A DNA stretch of 64,000 bases from Stramenopiles sp. TOSAG23-3 (taxonomy: Eukaryota > Sar), in the NCBI GenBank assembly GCA_900128585.1, contig LT642149.1, positions 1 to 64,000 on the forward strand, written 5' to 3'. This document shows positions 40,142-50,231 of the stretch, in pieces; position 1 is the stretch's first letter; every line of letters starts with the position of its first letter. The translations under genes and the position numbers were made by a program. The notes under the pieces are model-generated. The model saw only the letters and a list, made by a program, of their open reading frames with translations. It made no database searches and was not told the origin of the DNA.

Positions 40142-43100
40142 ATGTCGTTGAGGGACGAGCTTTTGAGGGAGAGTAAAGCTCTCGCAAGCAACTTGGAAGA
40201 TATTAAGAACGTCGCGGGGGATACAGACCTACTACGCCAGACATCGCGCGTGCTCGCTCTTGCTGCAAAATGTGTCGGAATAATGGGAAACGATAAACCG
40301 GGGGCAGCATACAAACCCCCCGAAAGCAAAGCGCTTGGTCGCACACTTTATACTCGAGACCGAAGAACGACGGCAGAGACAAATACAGGGTACGTTGGCG
40401 CTTTCGAGGGGGAAAGAAACATTGCTAGCGCGTTTGTTTCTAACCGAGAAGCTCTTTCCAGAAAACTCGTTGCGCAGACTACAAGGGCAGATAGAATGAA
40501 CCACCATGCTAAAGTTTGCATGTCCAAACTATCCATTGAATCAGAACGGTTCCAAAGGGCCGAGAAACTTTTAGAAAGTAAGCTGTTGGTGGCTCAGAAC
40601 GACAAGAAAAAGCTGCTGAGAATAGGTCAGCGGCAGGAAGCAACTATAGACGAACAGGCACGCATTATTGAAGGACTGAAATACAAACTCAAACGCCGAT
40701 GGGATACGGATCCAATCATTGATATTTCTCCGCGAACTAGAAACATTGCAAAAAATGTAGTTGCAAAGAAAAAGAAGTCAAAAAAAAAGTCAAAGGTGCG
40801 AGGGGCGAGTGCCACGGGTGTGGCCGCTGGCAAGGAGGACCCGTCTTCGCTCCCACCGACACACAAGAGCGCTGAGCTGGTCCCAACTCGTCCAGCCCCT
40901 GCCTCCGATGTGGTAGAAAAGGAAGATCAGTTTGAGGAATGCATAGAAAGCGCAAATGCTTCCTTTCATCGATTATGCCCATTTATTTTTGACAACCATG
41001 AATTAGAATGCAGAGTCATTCGCCAGATTGAAGATGCTGTGAAAACCGCCATCGCGAACAGTGACATCGAAATCGAAATACAATTTGGTAAAGGCAACAA
41101 CTCAAGCACAGAAACTTCCTCGGACATGTATGGAAAATCGAAGACTCTGAAGATGAGGGTTAGGTGGAGGGAATTAGATGAAGACAAGTCGATGTTGCAG
41201 GCATGCTTGTTGAACCAAAACAGGGAAGAATGCGTCATTGTGACTCTACGAGCAGGAGAAGGCGGGGTACAGGTCATAGACCGGACAGGTGTAGAAAAGG
41301 TAATGCTAGGATTGGGGTCATCTTTGGAGTCTTTTTATTACAGTTCTCTTCTGGCGAAAGCATCACAAGACTGTTTTCATGCCGCTGCGGTATCAAAGAA
41401 CTCTCTAGAATTGTGGGAAGCACTAGAGTCAATCATTTCAAATTGCTTGAGCATAAGTGAGTGCAAGCTCTATCAAGTCGACCCTGACAGGGGCCATCTG
41501 GTACGCATCACAAAGAAAATAGACGACACTGTAAAAGAAGCTTCCAGGTTTACCCGAAAATTACAAGATAGTATATTCGTCAACGAAGTGACTCATGCCT
41601 CAAAGCTAAAAACGGTAGAGCTGAGATACAAATTATCAGACGGAAAATGTGTATTTGGTAAAATTGGTTCTACGTATAGAGGCTACGCGATACGTGTTGT
41701 GCGAAATAGGGAGGGGGAAATTGCAATGCATAAGCTGAAAGACCCAAATTTTGTGGCATATGCACCGTACAATTGTGTAATGGTGATCCCTATTTTTGCC
41801 GACAACAATGCTATTTTGGGTTGCATCGAGTGCATGGGAAATCATGAGTTCACGGCCAAAGAACAAGCTTTCGGCGCAATGCTGTCTTCCAAGGTTGCCG
41901 TAATGATCACGATGAATAAGAAATTAGAGAACATGAAGTTACAGGTAAAAACAAAATCCTTGTTGCTTAATGCATTGAAACCAGAAAACCTAGCCAAATT
42001 GTCGCTGCCGTCGCTTCTCGAAACATTAACAATGAAAACAAAGCTTGTTCTAAATGCCGAGCGTTGTGTATGGTATATCTTGGACAAGGACAGGGGAGTT
42101 TTGTGGTCCCAACTGATTCGAGAGGGGAAAAAGATCAAACTTAAACTGAGCAGCAAAGGTATTGTTGGGAGAGTCTTTCAAACGAAATCATCTATAAATG
42201 TTAGGAATGTCAAGGAATATCTAAAGGAAAAACACGATTCAAAGGATCCGTTGTGCATCGGTGAAACGATAGTATCGAAGGATTATTTATCAATCGTCGG
42301 AAGTGTCAAATCTACGCTTGCGATCCCAATGATTGGGGAGGACAAATCTATAATGGGCGTTGTCCAAGTTTTCAACAAACAGAATTCTCATTTTGGGTTC
42401 GGGGCCGAAGACCAAACGAACTTGGAAATTATTTCTCGCCATGGGTGCGTGGCAATCCAAAATTCGTTTGTTCTAAAAGAAGCCCATAAAAGCAATTCGA
42501 TCGGACTAGACTTTACGTCCGACGTCAAAGCTGTCGATGTACTAAACCGTGTGATTACGCTGCTGCTGCGAGATACTCACGCAGAGCACGCTGTGATCTA
42601 CATGTACAACAAAGAGGACCATTTTATGCAACTGTATAACCCGCGACAAAAAACTAACTCGGAAGATAATAGTGGGGTTGTGGAGTGGAACTCCGTTAGC
42701 ACTGATGGTTTGGCTGGTCAGTGTGCTGCGACGGGTGCGACTATTAACGTGGAGGACGGAACTTTTAAATTCGACGCTCGCGTTAACAAAGAGGTAAACC
42801 GCCTGGTTATGGGAATGCAGGATGCAACTTTGGCACTGCAACACGTTACTGCAACTTTGCTGGAACCTGTGAGAAACGAAAAAGGCAATGTCATCGCTGT
42901 TTTGCAAGTGATCAATAAGAACAAGACTTACAGCAACCGTGGAGCTTTCTCATTCGACAGAATAGACTGTACCCGTATCCATAACATAGCATCGCAAGCT
43001 GCCATATCGCTTCAAAATGCCCTGCTTCACGAAGAGGCGGCCAATTCCCACTGGAGAATGAGGGAGCTTCTAGACACCAGCCTGAGCTTGACACGAGAGC

Positions 43101-45058
43101 ACAACATAGACTCTTTGCTGTCATTGGTCAGTGTGAAAGCAAAAGGAGTTCTGGAATGCGAAGAATGCTCATTGTGGCTGGTAGAAGGCAATACGGAGAA
43201 AGTGCTGGTCATGCAACGAAATGAAACTTCCGGTGGGAACGGTTCAAAAAATTCGGCCAAGAGTATGGATAAGAAACGACTCAACGAGGGAATCATCGGG
43301 AAAGTTGCATTAACTAGAAAAACCAAGGTTATCAGTTCCGACCACGACCTTAGCAAGACGGATATCATGCATTCTCAAAAAAACATTGATGAAATCACCG
43401 GTGCCCTCTGCATTCCACTCATATCATCCCACGACGAAGTTCTTGGTGTCCTATTTGTAATCAATAAGCTGGGCGGTCGAGAATTTTTGGAAGAGGACCT
43501 AGCGCTCGCAGCGGCATTTTGCGCCCAAGCTACGACTGCCATAGAAAATGTAAGAATGTTTGAACATCTTGGGAAGCTTCGGCAATATTCGAAATCAATT
43601 GCCCCGACTACAAACAATTTTGTATTCACTCTAGATGTCCACGGACATCTCGTTCACGCAAGTCACGACCCAAAGTACGTACTTGGATTAGAGTTGGATT
43701 TTATGAAAGCGCATTCATACAAGCATTGGCTTGGGCACCGAAACCATGTGCTGGAACATCACCTGGAACAGGTTTACAAGAAAGAACTACCATGCTCAAT
43801 TAAACTTACGAATGCATCGTACCACAACCAGCACGGCCAGACGACAATAATGAATGCCGCGATTTCCCCCATTTTTTCTACAGAAATGGCCTTGGAGGGG
43901 ATCTCGGTTTGCTTAACGCAGATTAAACGCCACGCGACACTGGCAGTTCTTGAAGGCCGTATTCACAGTGGTGTAAAGAGAATTGCGTGGCCGAATGATC
44001 CGCAAAATAAAATTCCTCACCGATACATTCACACTGATAAAGAGCCCCCTCCCCCCTCGCTAGAATGCAACAATGTAGGGGTCGAAAGGAGCCACTTTGA
44101 TTCAAAGGCGTGCGTTCTGGCAATCACGATAGACTTAACGTTTGAAGAGGGTACTGGTCTAAATATGCACAGGAAAGCGCCGCCTACGTCGGAAAGCTAT
44201 CATATTTTACGGGACATAAAGCGGAGTACATTTGTTCCAGACGAAGAACAATTGAACAGCAAGGCGTCGGAGAAATTTTCCGGGGGCAATGCAGCCCGAA
44301 TTTCTGCCCAGGACTTCCTTGGGAAACTTCTGTTCGATATTTATTGTCTGGTGAATGAAAATGCAGGAACTATTGACAGAGTGTACAATTCAAAAACTAT
44401 AATTGCTATCTTTGGGACTAAAGGGCAACAGGACACCAAGTGGGCTGGTTATGCTTGCCAGACCGCGATCAAAGTGACTGACCTAGCCAAAGCTTTTCAA
44501 GTTGAACTGTCAGAGTATTATGAAAAGTATTACAACAACGCCACAATCTCCCCGCAACTGTCCGTTTCTTGTGGTTTGCACACCGGTGTTGTCCACATGT
44601 CTAAACCACTGGACACTGCAAACGAGACGGATGATATTGACGAAGACCAAGAAGAGGATGCGCCTCAAATTTTTCGTACAATGGAAGAAGATGTCGATCT
44701 ATCCATTGAAATGACTTTGCATGCACAGAGGCTAGGCGTTTCACATATTATATCTCCGCACGGAAGGGAGACATTCACAGAATTGATGAGTAGCAAGGAC
44801 TTGCTTATACGAAAAGTGGAAACTACATCGTCGCTAACGTTGCAGAGTTCCCTGGAGATTTTTGAATTGGTGGGTTATAAAGAACTTGGGGAGCACGATC
44901 CGGGATTTCTAAGGGCAATGAAATATTTCAAGACAGGTTTAGACGCGTACGAAAATGGTCAATATGATGGTGCTGCAATGAGGTTTCGGCAAGCATTGGC
45001 GTTGTCGCACGACAAGTTGACGGAAGACTACCTATTGCGCTGCGGAGAAAAAATGTAA
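40142..45058 (+). CDS. GAF(x4)-PAS protein with degenerate class III nucleotide cyclase domain
   Basis: ATG at 40142, 1638 residues. An N-terminal coiled coil (about 110-200) and a Lys-rich linker precede a run of four GAF-like domains at roughly 416-600, 608-783, 793-966 and 970-1145. Each closes with the GAF pattern (such as IMGVVQVFNKQN or VLGVLFVINKLGG). A PAS-like domain follows (about 1160-1265). Residues about 1320-1580 match the class III adenylyl/guanylyl cyclase fold: IDLTFEEG at the first metal site, AIFG, and SCGLHTGVV. The canonical second metal-binding Asp (FxGDxxxAxFG) is replaced: the sequence reads VYNSKTIIAIFG near 1414. It is probably a catalytically inactive or divergent cyclase. 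A short TPR-like helix pair ends the protein. Ligands of the GAFs are unknown. Confidence 0.82.
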   Translation: MSLRDELLRESKALASNLEDIKNVAGDTDLLRQTSRVLALAAKCVGIMGNDKPGAAYKPPESKALGRTLYTRDRRTTAETNTGYVGAFEGERNIASAFVSNREALSRKLVAQTTRADRMNHHAKVCMSKLSIESERFQRAEKLLESKLLVAQNDKKKLLRIGQRQEATIDEQARIIEGLKYKLKRRWDTDPIIDISPRTRNIAKNVVAKKKKSKKKSKVRGASATGVAAGKEDPSSLPPTHKSAELVPTRPAPASDVVEKEDQFEECIESANASFHRLCPFIFDNHELECRVIRQIEDAVKTAIANSDIEIEIQFGKGNNSSTETSSDMYGKSKTLKMRVRWRELDEDKSMLQACLLNQNREECVIVTLRAGEGGVQVIDRTGVEKVMLGLGSSLESFYYSSLLAKASQDCFHAAAVSKNSLELWEALESIISNCLSISECKLYQVDPDRGHLVRITKKIDDTVKEASRFTRKLQDSIFVNEVTHASKLKTVELRYKLSDGKCVFGKIGSTYRGYAIRVVRNREGEIAMHKLKDPNFVAYAPYNCVMVIPIFADNNAILGCIECMGNHEFTAKEQAFGAMLSSKVAVMITMNKKLENMKLQVKTKSLLLNALKPENLAKLSLPSLLETLTMKTKLVLNAERCVWYILDKDRGVLWSQLIREGKKIKLKLSSKGIVGRVFQTKSSINVRNVKEYLKEKHDSKDPLCIGETIVSKDYLSIVGSVKSTLAIPMIGEDKSIMGVVQVFNKQNSHFGFGAEDQTNLEIISRHGCVAIQNSFVLKEAHKSNSIGLDFTSDVKAVDVLNRVITLLLRDTHAEHAVIYMYNKEDHFMQLYNPRQKTNSEDNSGVVEWNSVSTDGLAGQCAATGATINVEDGTFKFDARVNKEVNRLVMGMQDATLALQHVTATLLEPVRNEKGNVIAVLQVINKNKTYSNRGAFSFDRIDCTRIHNIASQAAISLQNALLHEEAANSHWRMRELLDTSLSLTREHNIDSLLSLVSVKAKGVLECEECSLWLVEGNTEKVLVMQRNETSGGNGSKNSAKSMDKKRLNEGIIGKVALTRKTKVISSDHDLSKTDIMHSQKNIDEITGALCIPLISSHDEVLGVLFVINKLGGREFLEEDLALAAAFCAQATTAIENVRMFEHLGKLRQYSKSIAPTTNNFVFTLDVHGHLVHASHDPKYVLGLELDFMKAHSYKHWLGHRNHVLEHHLEQVYKKELPCSIKLTNASYHNQHGQTTIMNAAISPIFSTEMALEGISVCLTQIKRHATLAVLEGRIHSGVKRIAWPNDPQNKIPHRYIHTDKEPPPPSLECNNVGVERSHFDSKACVLAITIDLTFEEGTGLNMHRKAPPTSESYHILRDIKRSTFVPDEEQLNSKASEKFSGGNAARISAQDFLGKLLFDIYCLVNENAGTIDRVYNSKTIIAIFGTKGQQDTKWAGYACQTAIKVTDLAKAFQVELSEYYEKYYNNATISPQLSVSCGLHTGVVHMSKPLDTANETDDIDEDQEEDAPQIFRTMEEDVDLSIEMTLHAQRLGVSHIISPHGRETFTELMSSKDLLIRKVETTSSLTLQSSLEIFELVGYKELGEHDPGFLRAMKYFKTGLDAYENGQYDGAAMRFRQALALSHDKLTEDYLLRCGEKM

Positions 45059-45133
45059 TATCTTAAGATTCTTAAAGAAAAACGAAACCCAGCGATAAAC
45101 AATAGCAGAGATAAGTTCGAAGTACATGAAGGA

Positions 45134-45235
45134 ACGTAAACCTTTAATGGACAAAAGGAGCAGATTAATTTTCGCGGTACAAGTATGAGGAAGATAAATT
45201 GTTTTGTGTGATAACAGCCAATTTTTTGTTTTTAA
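45134..45235 (+). repeat. Dispersed 3'-flank repeat, copy 2
   Basis: Contains GTAAACCTTTAATGGACAAA, GATTAATTTTCGCGGTAC, AGTATGAGGAAGATAAATT and AACAGCCAATTTTTTGTTTTTAA in the same order as the copy at 52327-52430. It lies 76 bp after the GAF-gene stop codon. Confidence 0.85.
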
Positions 45236-45329
45236 CTACTTTTTAACATACGAATTTTATTAACAGGACTTCTTAACCCTACCAAAATTTTTACACATTC
45301 TGTGTATGAGTGTGTGTCCTTAGATCTTT

Positions 45330-47501
45330 TCATTTAAACATTTTGCTAAGCTTTTTCCTCATCCTTTTCTTGTCCTTCTTAAGTAATATTTTTACCTTCC
45401 TTATGTTTTTCAAGACCACTTTATCATTAGGCGATATTGCACTGGCAAGTTTGAATTCGTTCAAGGCACTGTCGTACTGCTTCATCACACATGCAGCTTT
45501 CCCTCTTCTGTAGTGTGTTTTTGTGAGCTGAAAATTTTTCAATTTGTTGACTTCTTCGGCAAATTCTGGGATTTCTTTCACCAGACCTTCGTCAGGCTGT
45601 TCATAGTAAAGCCATTTTTCCATGCGTTTAAAAGGGGCACCAGAAGTTAATCTCTCAATAACTCTAGCTGTCCACTTGTTAAACAAAATGTACACAGATT
45701 TCAAACTCTCGCTCGCCAACTGGGACTGTTCTAAAGTACGTAGAACAATAGCTGTTTTATTCATTCCAGCTGAGTGGGTCCGGTTTTCTAAGCTTTGGAC
45801 AAGGTAACTCCACTTGTCCTCCTCTCCTGCATATTTTAATTGTCGATTACTCGCGTGTTTGATCGGAAAAGTCTCCATAAGTGCCATTTTATTTTCCTCG
45901 TTACTATCATGGTTGCCTAATTGTTGAACATGATAGACAATAGATTCGTAAGCTTCCATGGCTTTGTTTAAACACCCACGTTTGAAGTGTTTGTTACCTA
46001 TTTCTTTTAGTAGATCTAAAGCTTGAAAAAGACTACTTGGCCGTATCAATCGTGGCTCGAAAGGGACACCACGGATCATACTATCACTAAACCTTTTGAA
46101 GTAAACAAAATTCTCAATTTCACGGGAATGTGGGTAGCCTTTTGGTCGACCGCTGTTTGGTTGACCGCAAATCGAAATGAGGTCCGGGCTGGGCGGGCAT
46201 GCATATACACTTGCGGCATTGTCAATTCCATATGTCACTAGGTAGGGATACACAGGATGTGGAATGACCCCATTGCATATTCTAGAGTCTGCTTTAATTT
46301 TTTTCTCTATACTACCGGTCAAGGTGTTCCAGATTAAGGCATTACCGTCATCTGTTCCTGCCACCACGTACTCCTCTCTGGGCCCAAAGAACAAAGCCGT
46401 CTTCAAAAATGTATCACAGTTCTTTCCCCCAAAGTAAACCATATGGTGCGATTCTCCCGGCACATTGATCGGGTTATGGCCATCATAAAAGTCATAGTCC
46501 AGGTTTCCACCCAGCTTTATATTGTGAATGGACCCCTCCATCACATTTACCAAAAGCCGACTTCCTTCCTCGTTGAATTTTACACAGCTTATAGATTTAC
46601 CCCTGTTATCCAGATCTCTTTGTTCTTCCTCGTCCGGGTACAAATCAATCTTCTTTATCCGCCTGTCTAGCCTTCGGCGATCGTATAGGTGGATGACTGG
46701 GCCAGCGGTTCCGCCAATAGCAAGTAAGGTTCCATTGGGATGAAAATCTATTGCCCTAACGTCCGCCGAATACGACGTACCCGGAGAAGAGTCTGAAAAA
46801 CTGTCATGAAAAGATATCTTACCAACAGTCCCGACGTTGGAATTTTCACTTGCGGTGCGCAAATCTAAGAATCGACAAACCCCGCCTTGTTCTGCTGTTG
46901 CTAACTGATTACCGTTCGTTTGGGGCACAAATTTAAACATATGCATGATCCCATCGTTGTCAGTTGCAGAAACACTTTCTGAAGGAATGGCTTTGTCGAC
47001 AGAGACCCTCCGCAGCTCACCGTCCATGGCACACGTGTAAAACATATCCTTATTCCTCGGCGACTGCTCAACGCAAAACACGTTCCCTCTGTGCCCAGTT
47101 TCAAGCGTTGCTCTAAGACTAGTGTTCCTCGAGGGTATGACGGACCAAATTTTAACGAGCCTATCGTCGCTTCCAGTTGCGAGATGCACTAAATCATTGG
47201 ACCAGCTTGCACAGTTGACGCAGCCACCATGTTGCAACGGACTCGCCCGCCAAAGGCAAAGATTGACTATGTCTTGGGGGGCAAAGCCCTGGGAGTATTG
47301 AAGCTTTGCAGGTGCTTGAGCAAGCTTGAAAGTGAAGTAGGGGGACTTGAATAGTTCAGACAGCGGTCGTACGGGCATACCCTTTCTCAATTCATCCGAA
47401 GGCTCGCAGGATGTCTTGAACCGCTCACTGTATAGCGAAGGCCTGAGACCCAGCTCCCGGGAGAAAAAAAATCTTCTTGCGCGGGGATCGGACTTGGGCA
47501 T
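45330..47501 (-). CDS. WD40-TPR protein, DCAF/WDTC1-like
   Basis: ATG at 47501, 723 residues. Residues about 80-420 form WD40 repeats, beginning with HGGCVNCASWSNDLVHLATGSDD and a following ETGHRGNVFCV. The CVN...SGSDD / TGHxxNVF pattern is typical of DCAF proteins (WDTC1/DCAF6/DCAF8 type), substrate receptors of the CUL4-DDB1 ubiquitin ligase. A TPR-like pair lies at about 490-540 (LKEIGNKHFKRGCLNKAMEAYESIV) and another at 650-700 (KTHYRRGKAACVMKQYDSALNEF). The very C-terminus is basic (KKDKKRMRKKLSK). WDTC1 also combines WD40 and TPR, which supports the assignment. A role in ubiquitination is by family only. Confidence 0.82.
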   Translation of the reverse strand: MPKSDPRARRFFFSRELGLRPSLYSERFKTSCEPSDELRKGMPVRPLSELFKSPYFTFKLAQAPAKLQYSQGFAPQDIVNLCLWRASPLQHGGCVNCASWSNDLVHLATGSDDRLVKIWSVIPSRNTSLRATLETGHRGNVFCVEQSPRNKDMFYTCAMDGELRRVSVDKAIPSESVSATDNDGIMHMFKFVPQTNGNQLATAEQGGVCRFLDLRTASENSNVGTVGKISFHDSFSDSSPGTSYSADVRAIDFHPNGTLLAIGGTAGPVIHLYDRRRLDRRIKKIDLYPDEEEQRDLDNRGKSISCVKFNEEGSRLLVNVMEGSIHNIKLGGNLDYDFYDGHNPINVPGESHHMVYFGGKNCDTFLKTALFFGPREEYVVAGTDDGNALIWNTLTGSIEKKIKADSRICNGVIPHPVYPYLVTYGIDNAASVYACPPSPDLISICGQPNSGRPKGYPHSREIENFVYFKRFSDSMIRGVPFEPRLIRPSSLFQALDLLKEIGNKHFKRGCLNKAMEAYESIVYHVQQLGNHDSNEENKMALMETFPIKHASNRQLKYAGEEDKWSYLVQSLENRTHSAGMNKTAIVLRTLEQSQLASESLKSVYILFNKWTARVIERLTSGAPFKRMEKWLYYEQPDEGLVKEIPEFAEEVNKLKNFQLTKTHYRRGKAACVMKQYDSALNEFKLASAISPNDKVVLKNIRKVKILLKKDKKRMRKKLSKMFK

Positions 47502-47835
47502 AAAGACCTCAAAAGGATGTACTCTTAAGCCGTTCTCCTGCTGGGTTCTACTTTATTGACAAATTGGTGTTGTTTCTGGTTGATCTTGTTTGTGTTTGGT
47601 ACAATCAGGTCTTTTAAATTTACTCATGAATTGACAATGTTCTTTGTATACAGTCCATGTATCTATAATTTGACTCTAAATGCAATCGACGAATAATTAT
47701 TTGCGCGGCGAGAAAAAAATTCTTCCTCCTTCTTCTTCTTCCTGTTACTTTATGGTTGTTAGTAATTAGGGTTTAAAAAATAATATATTAGTCAGTTCTA
47801 TACAAATAAAATGATGACGCTGCCTCTCAATTCGC
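47502..47835. other. Spacer between tandem minus-strand genes
   Basis: About 330 bp between the WD40-TPR gene start and the end of the ubiquitin-like gene. AT-rich with a TTC patch (47728-47745). No gene. Confidence 0.4.
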
Positions 47836-48672
47836 TTACACGCCACTGCGCGGGGATAGGAGCAGCAAAGGATCAGTACCAGTCTTGGTAACAAAATCAT
47901 AGACAAGCCTCGTAATGTTCGGGTCGTCCCCGTCCTCATCATCATCCACGTCGCTTTCGTCTTGTGCGCTGTGCTTGGCGTCTTCATCCTCCTCCTCTGG
48001 GGGCTCCTCGTTACCGCCATCCTCATCGGACTCGTCATCGGACCCTTTGGGGGGTTTTATTTTAGACGCTGTAAGGTGGCTGAGGGGCGAGATTTCTACC
48101 TCTTTTGCAGTCCCAACAAACCCAAGCTGTTCCAAAGTTAAGGCGTCCCCTTCAAGAAGGTTCTGTGGCGAGTTGTTATCTTTCCATACACTAATTTTCT
48201 CTGTTGGACCGTGGCGCTTTGTTATCAAACGCTTAATGCTCCGTAGCGTTGTCCGCAAGTCCATTTCGATGCCTTCCTCGGGCCACATCGATCTAGAAAA
48301 TTTCCAATTCAACAGAACAGGTTTAACGCGAACGACTTTTCGAGGAGGGTTCACTTCAAAGGGAATGACGTATTCTTCCCCCTCTTCCCCCGAGCTTTTC
48401 TTTTTCTTCCCTTTTTTCTTTTTGCCGCCCTTCTTCTTCTTCCCTCCACCGTGCAGGCCCAGGCGCAATTTTATGCTCGCGCCAGAAAAGAGGTTTATGG
48501 AATCTACTGTTTCCCCGTCTTGCAGCTGTTTGCCGTGCAAGTATAGACTCTGGAGGCTTTCAGGTATTCCAGTTTTGTGCATAATCTGTCCCTTCAGCAC
48601 CGAGACCGACGCACTCGGTTCGGACCATAGCACTTGCGCGGCCCCCCCAGCAACGTCAACAAAAAACTGCAT
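47836..48672 (-). CDS. Ubiquitin-like fusion protein with Lys-rich linker and acidic tail
   Basis: The ATG at 48672 starts with MQFFVDV, like ubiquitin (the open frame extends upstream to a TTG). 278 residues. Residues 1-76 are a ubiquitin fold: LKGQIMHKTGIPESLQSLYLHGKQLQDGETV corresponds to the ubiquitin core (starting near 27), and it ends LGLHGG with Gly75-Gly76 exactly where ubiquitin ends. A Lys/Gly-rich linker follows (77-92), then a second beta-grasp-like region (about 117-197, with TTLRSIKRLI and LTLEQLGFV). The C-terminus is very acidic (about 215-258). It could be a processed ubiquitin-like precursor or a permanent fusion. The arrangement is reminiscent of ubiquitin/FAU ribosomal fusions, but the tail is not ribosomal. 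Confidence 0.75.
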   Translation of the reverse strand: MQFFVDVAGGAAQVLWSEPSASVSVLKGQIMHKTGIPESLQSLYLHGKQLQDGETVDSINLFSGASIKLRLGLHGGGKKKKGGKKKKGKKKKSSGEEGEEYVIPFEVNPPRKVVRVKPVLLNWKFSRSMWPEEGIEMDLRTTLRSIKRLITKRHGPTEKISVWKDNNSPQNLLEGDALTLEQLGFVGTAKEVEISPLSHLTASKIKPPKGSDDESDEDGGNEEPPEEEDEDAKHSAQDESDVDDDEDGDDPNITRLVYDFVTKTGTDPLLLLSPRSGV

Positions 48673-50231
48673 GCTCAATGTTTCCCAAGACAAAGTAAGA
48701 TACTGTACAAGTGATTTTTATGTATTGAGTTAATAGATTCTGCGCACGAGAAGAGATTATAAAAACCGCGTTGAACGAATACAGTTGAACCCTTGTTGGA
48801 GATGGATTAGTTGCGCAGAGACTGTTTCAGTTTCTTACTACGTGCATCCCGCCGCGCTGCTCGCTGCTTTTTTGTTTGCTGTTTCTCTGTATGGTAGTAG
48901 TAGTACCATTGGAATATATATAATAATAATAATAATAATAATACGAGAAAAAACGAGAAGACGACAAATAGACTAAAAATTGGAATGGTATATACTACAC
49001 TACGTACACAGCATTAACAAAGATTCGTTACTTCTTCAACATCCTCCTGCCGCCTATTACCATATTAGACAGACTATAATACTAGTTATTTTATTTGCTA
49101 TTTTTATATATTCTACTCTAACTCTACTGGTAGGTAGGTAGTCAGTCTAGTCAACCACAGCTGAATACAAACGAAGCGAAGCCAAACTGCAACCGGGTAG
49201 ATAGATAGAACTGACTAGTATACGTAGTTATAGAACGACTATACTATTAGAAATGAAGGGGAAAAAGAAATAATAGGAAAAAACAAATAGCATTACTACA
49301 GTACCAGGTATTAAAAAAAACCAGTAACCAACTCGAACTGGTACGGAAACGGGTACTGTATTATACGGGTACGGTCGTCTTTAAAACGAAGCATCAACAG
49401 CCGAAGTGAAATTCGTACGAAGTCGTTCTACGAGTACGAGGACTGTCGCGTACGTAATTAAAGCTTTAAACAAATAAATAGAAAGAAGAGAGGAGAGTAG
49501 GAGGAAAAAGTTAAAAAAATTTGAATACCAACCACCATCTCCACCCACTAGAAGTACATTTTGATAGGTTTATTTTAATATTTAGTATATGAAGACTAAA
49601 TAATAGACGACTTACTTATAAAAAGTGGGTTTTTTGATTTAAATAATTCAGTGCTATTTATATGTAAAATTAGATTTATTCTGATTTGTTGTATTTTATT
49701 TTATTAAATAGAAATACTACCGGTAGTACGAGTACAACCAAAGAAGAAGAAGAAGAAGAAGAAGAAGAAGAAGAAGAAGAAGAAGAAGAAGAAGAAGAAA
49801 AAGAAGAAAAAGAAGAAGAAGAAGAAGACAAAATAAAAAATTTATTACACAGTATAATACTGTATTAAATAATATTAATCATCTCTTCTTTTTTTTTTTT
49901 TTCTTCTTTTTTTTTATTTTTTATTATTATTATATTTATTTAAAAATTGTTTTTTCCAATTTTGTTACAAATAATAACTAAGTAAAAGACAAATTGAGCA
50001 AATGGATTTGAACAGGCTAATAAAGGAATCGTTGTTGGTGTTCGGGTGCAGGGTAATACAAGCATTTGCGGATTTATCTCATTGCGCATTAATACGTGAA
50101 AAATATTTTTGGGAGGTATTGCTACCGTTCGATTGTCCTCCCGAATCAGTGGTTCCTTTTCCATTTTTCGTTGGGCCGTTTGTTCCTCCTAGTTAGTCTC
50201 TTACCGTCCCACGTTCTCGCCGAGGGGGGAA
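48673..50231. other. Long divergent promoter spacer
   Basis: About 1.56 kb between the ubiquitin-like gene (-) and the kinase (+). It contains short CT- and ATA-rich patches, GGTACC-like motifs (49300-49380), the GAA array and an A/T-rich block (49880-49950). The last 200 bp before the kinase are less AT-rich and are probably leader. No gene is supported. Confidence 0.45.
49739..49828 (+). repeat. (GAA)n trinucleotide array
   Basis: About 90 bp of nearly pure GAA, purine on the given strand. The type of repeat that forms triplex DNA. Confidence 0.97.

Noticed and set aside
47836..48672. Identification as ubiquitin-ribosomal fusion (FAU/S30 or S27a)
   Set aside because: The Lys-rich linker is suggestive, but the downstream 180 residues do not resemble S30, S27a or L40.
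49739..49828. Possible CRISPR-like array
   Set aside because: The repeats are trinucleotides with no spacers, in a eukaryotic context.
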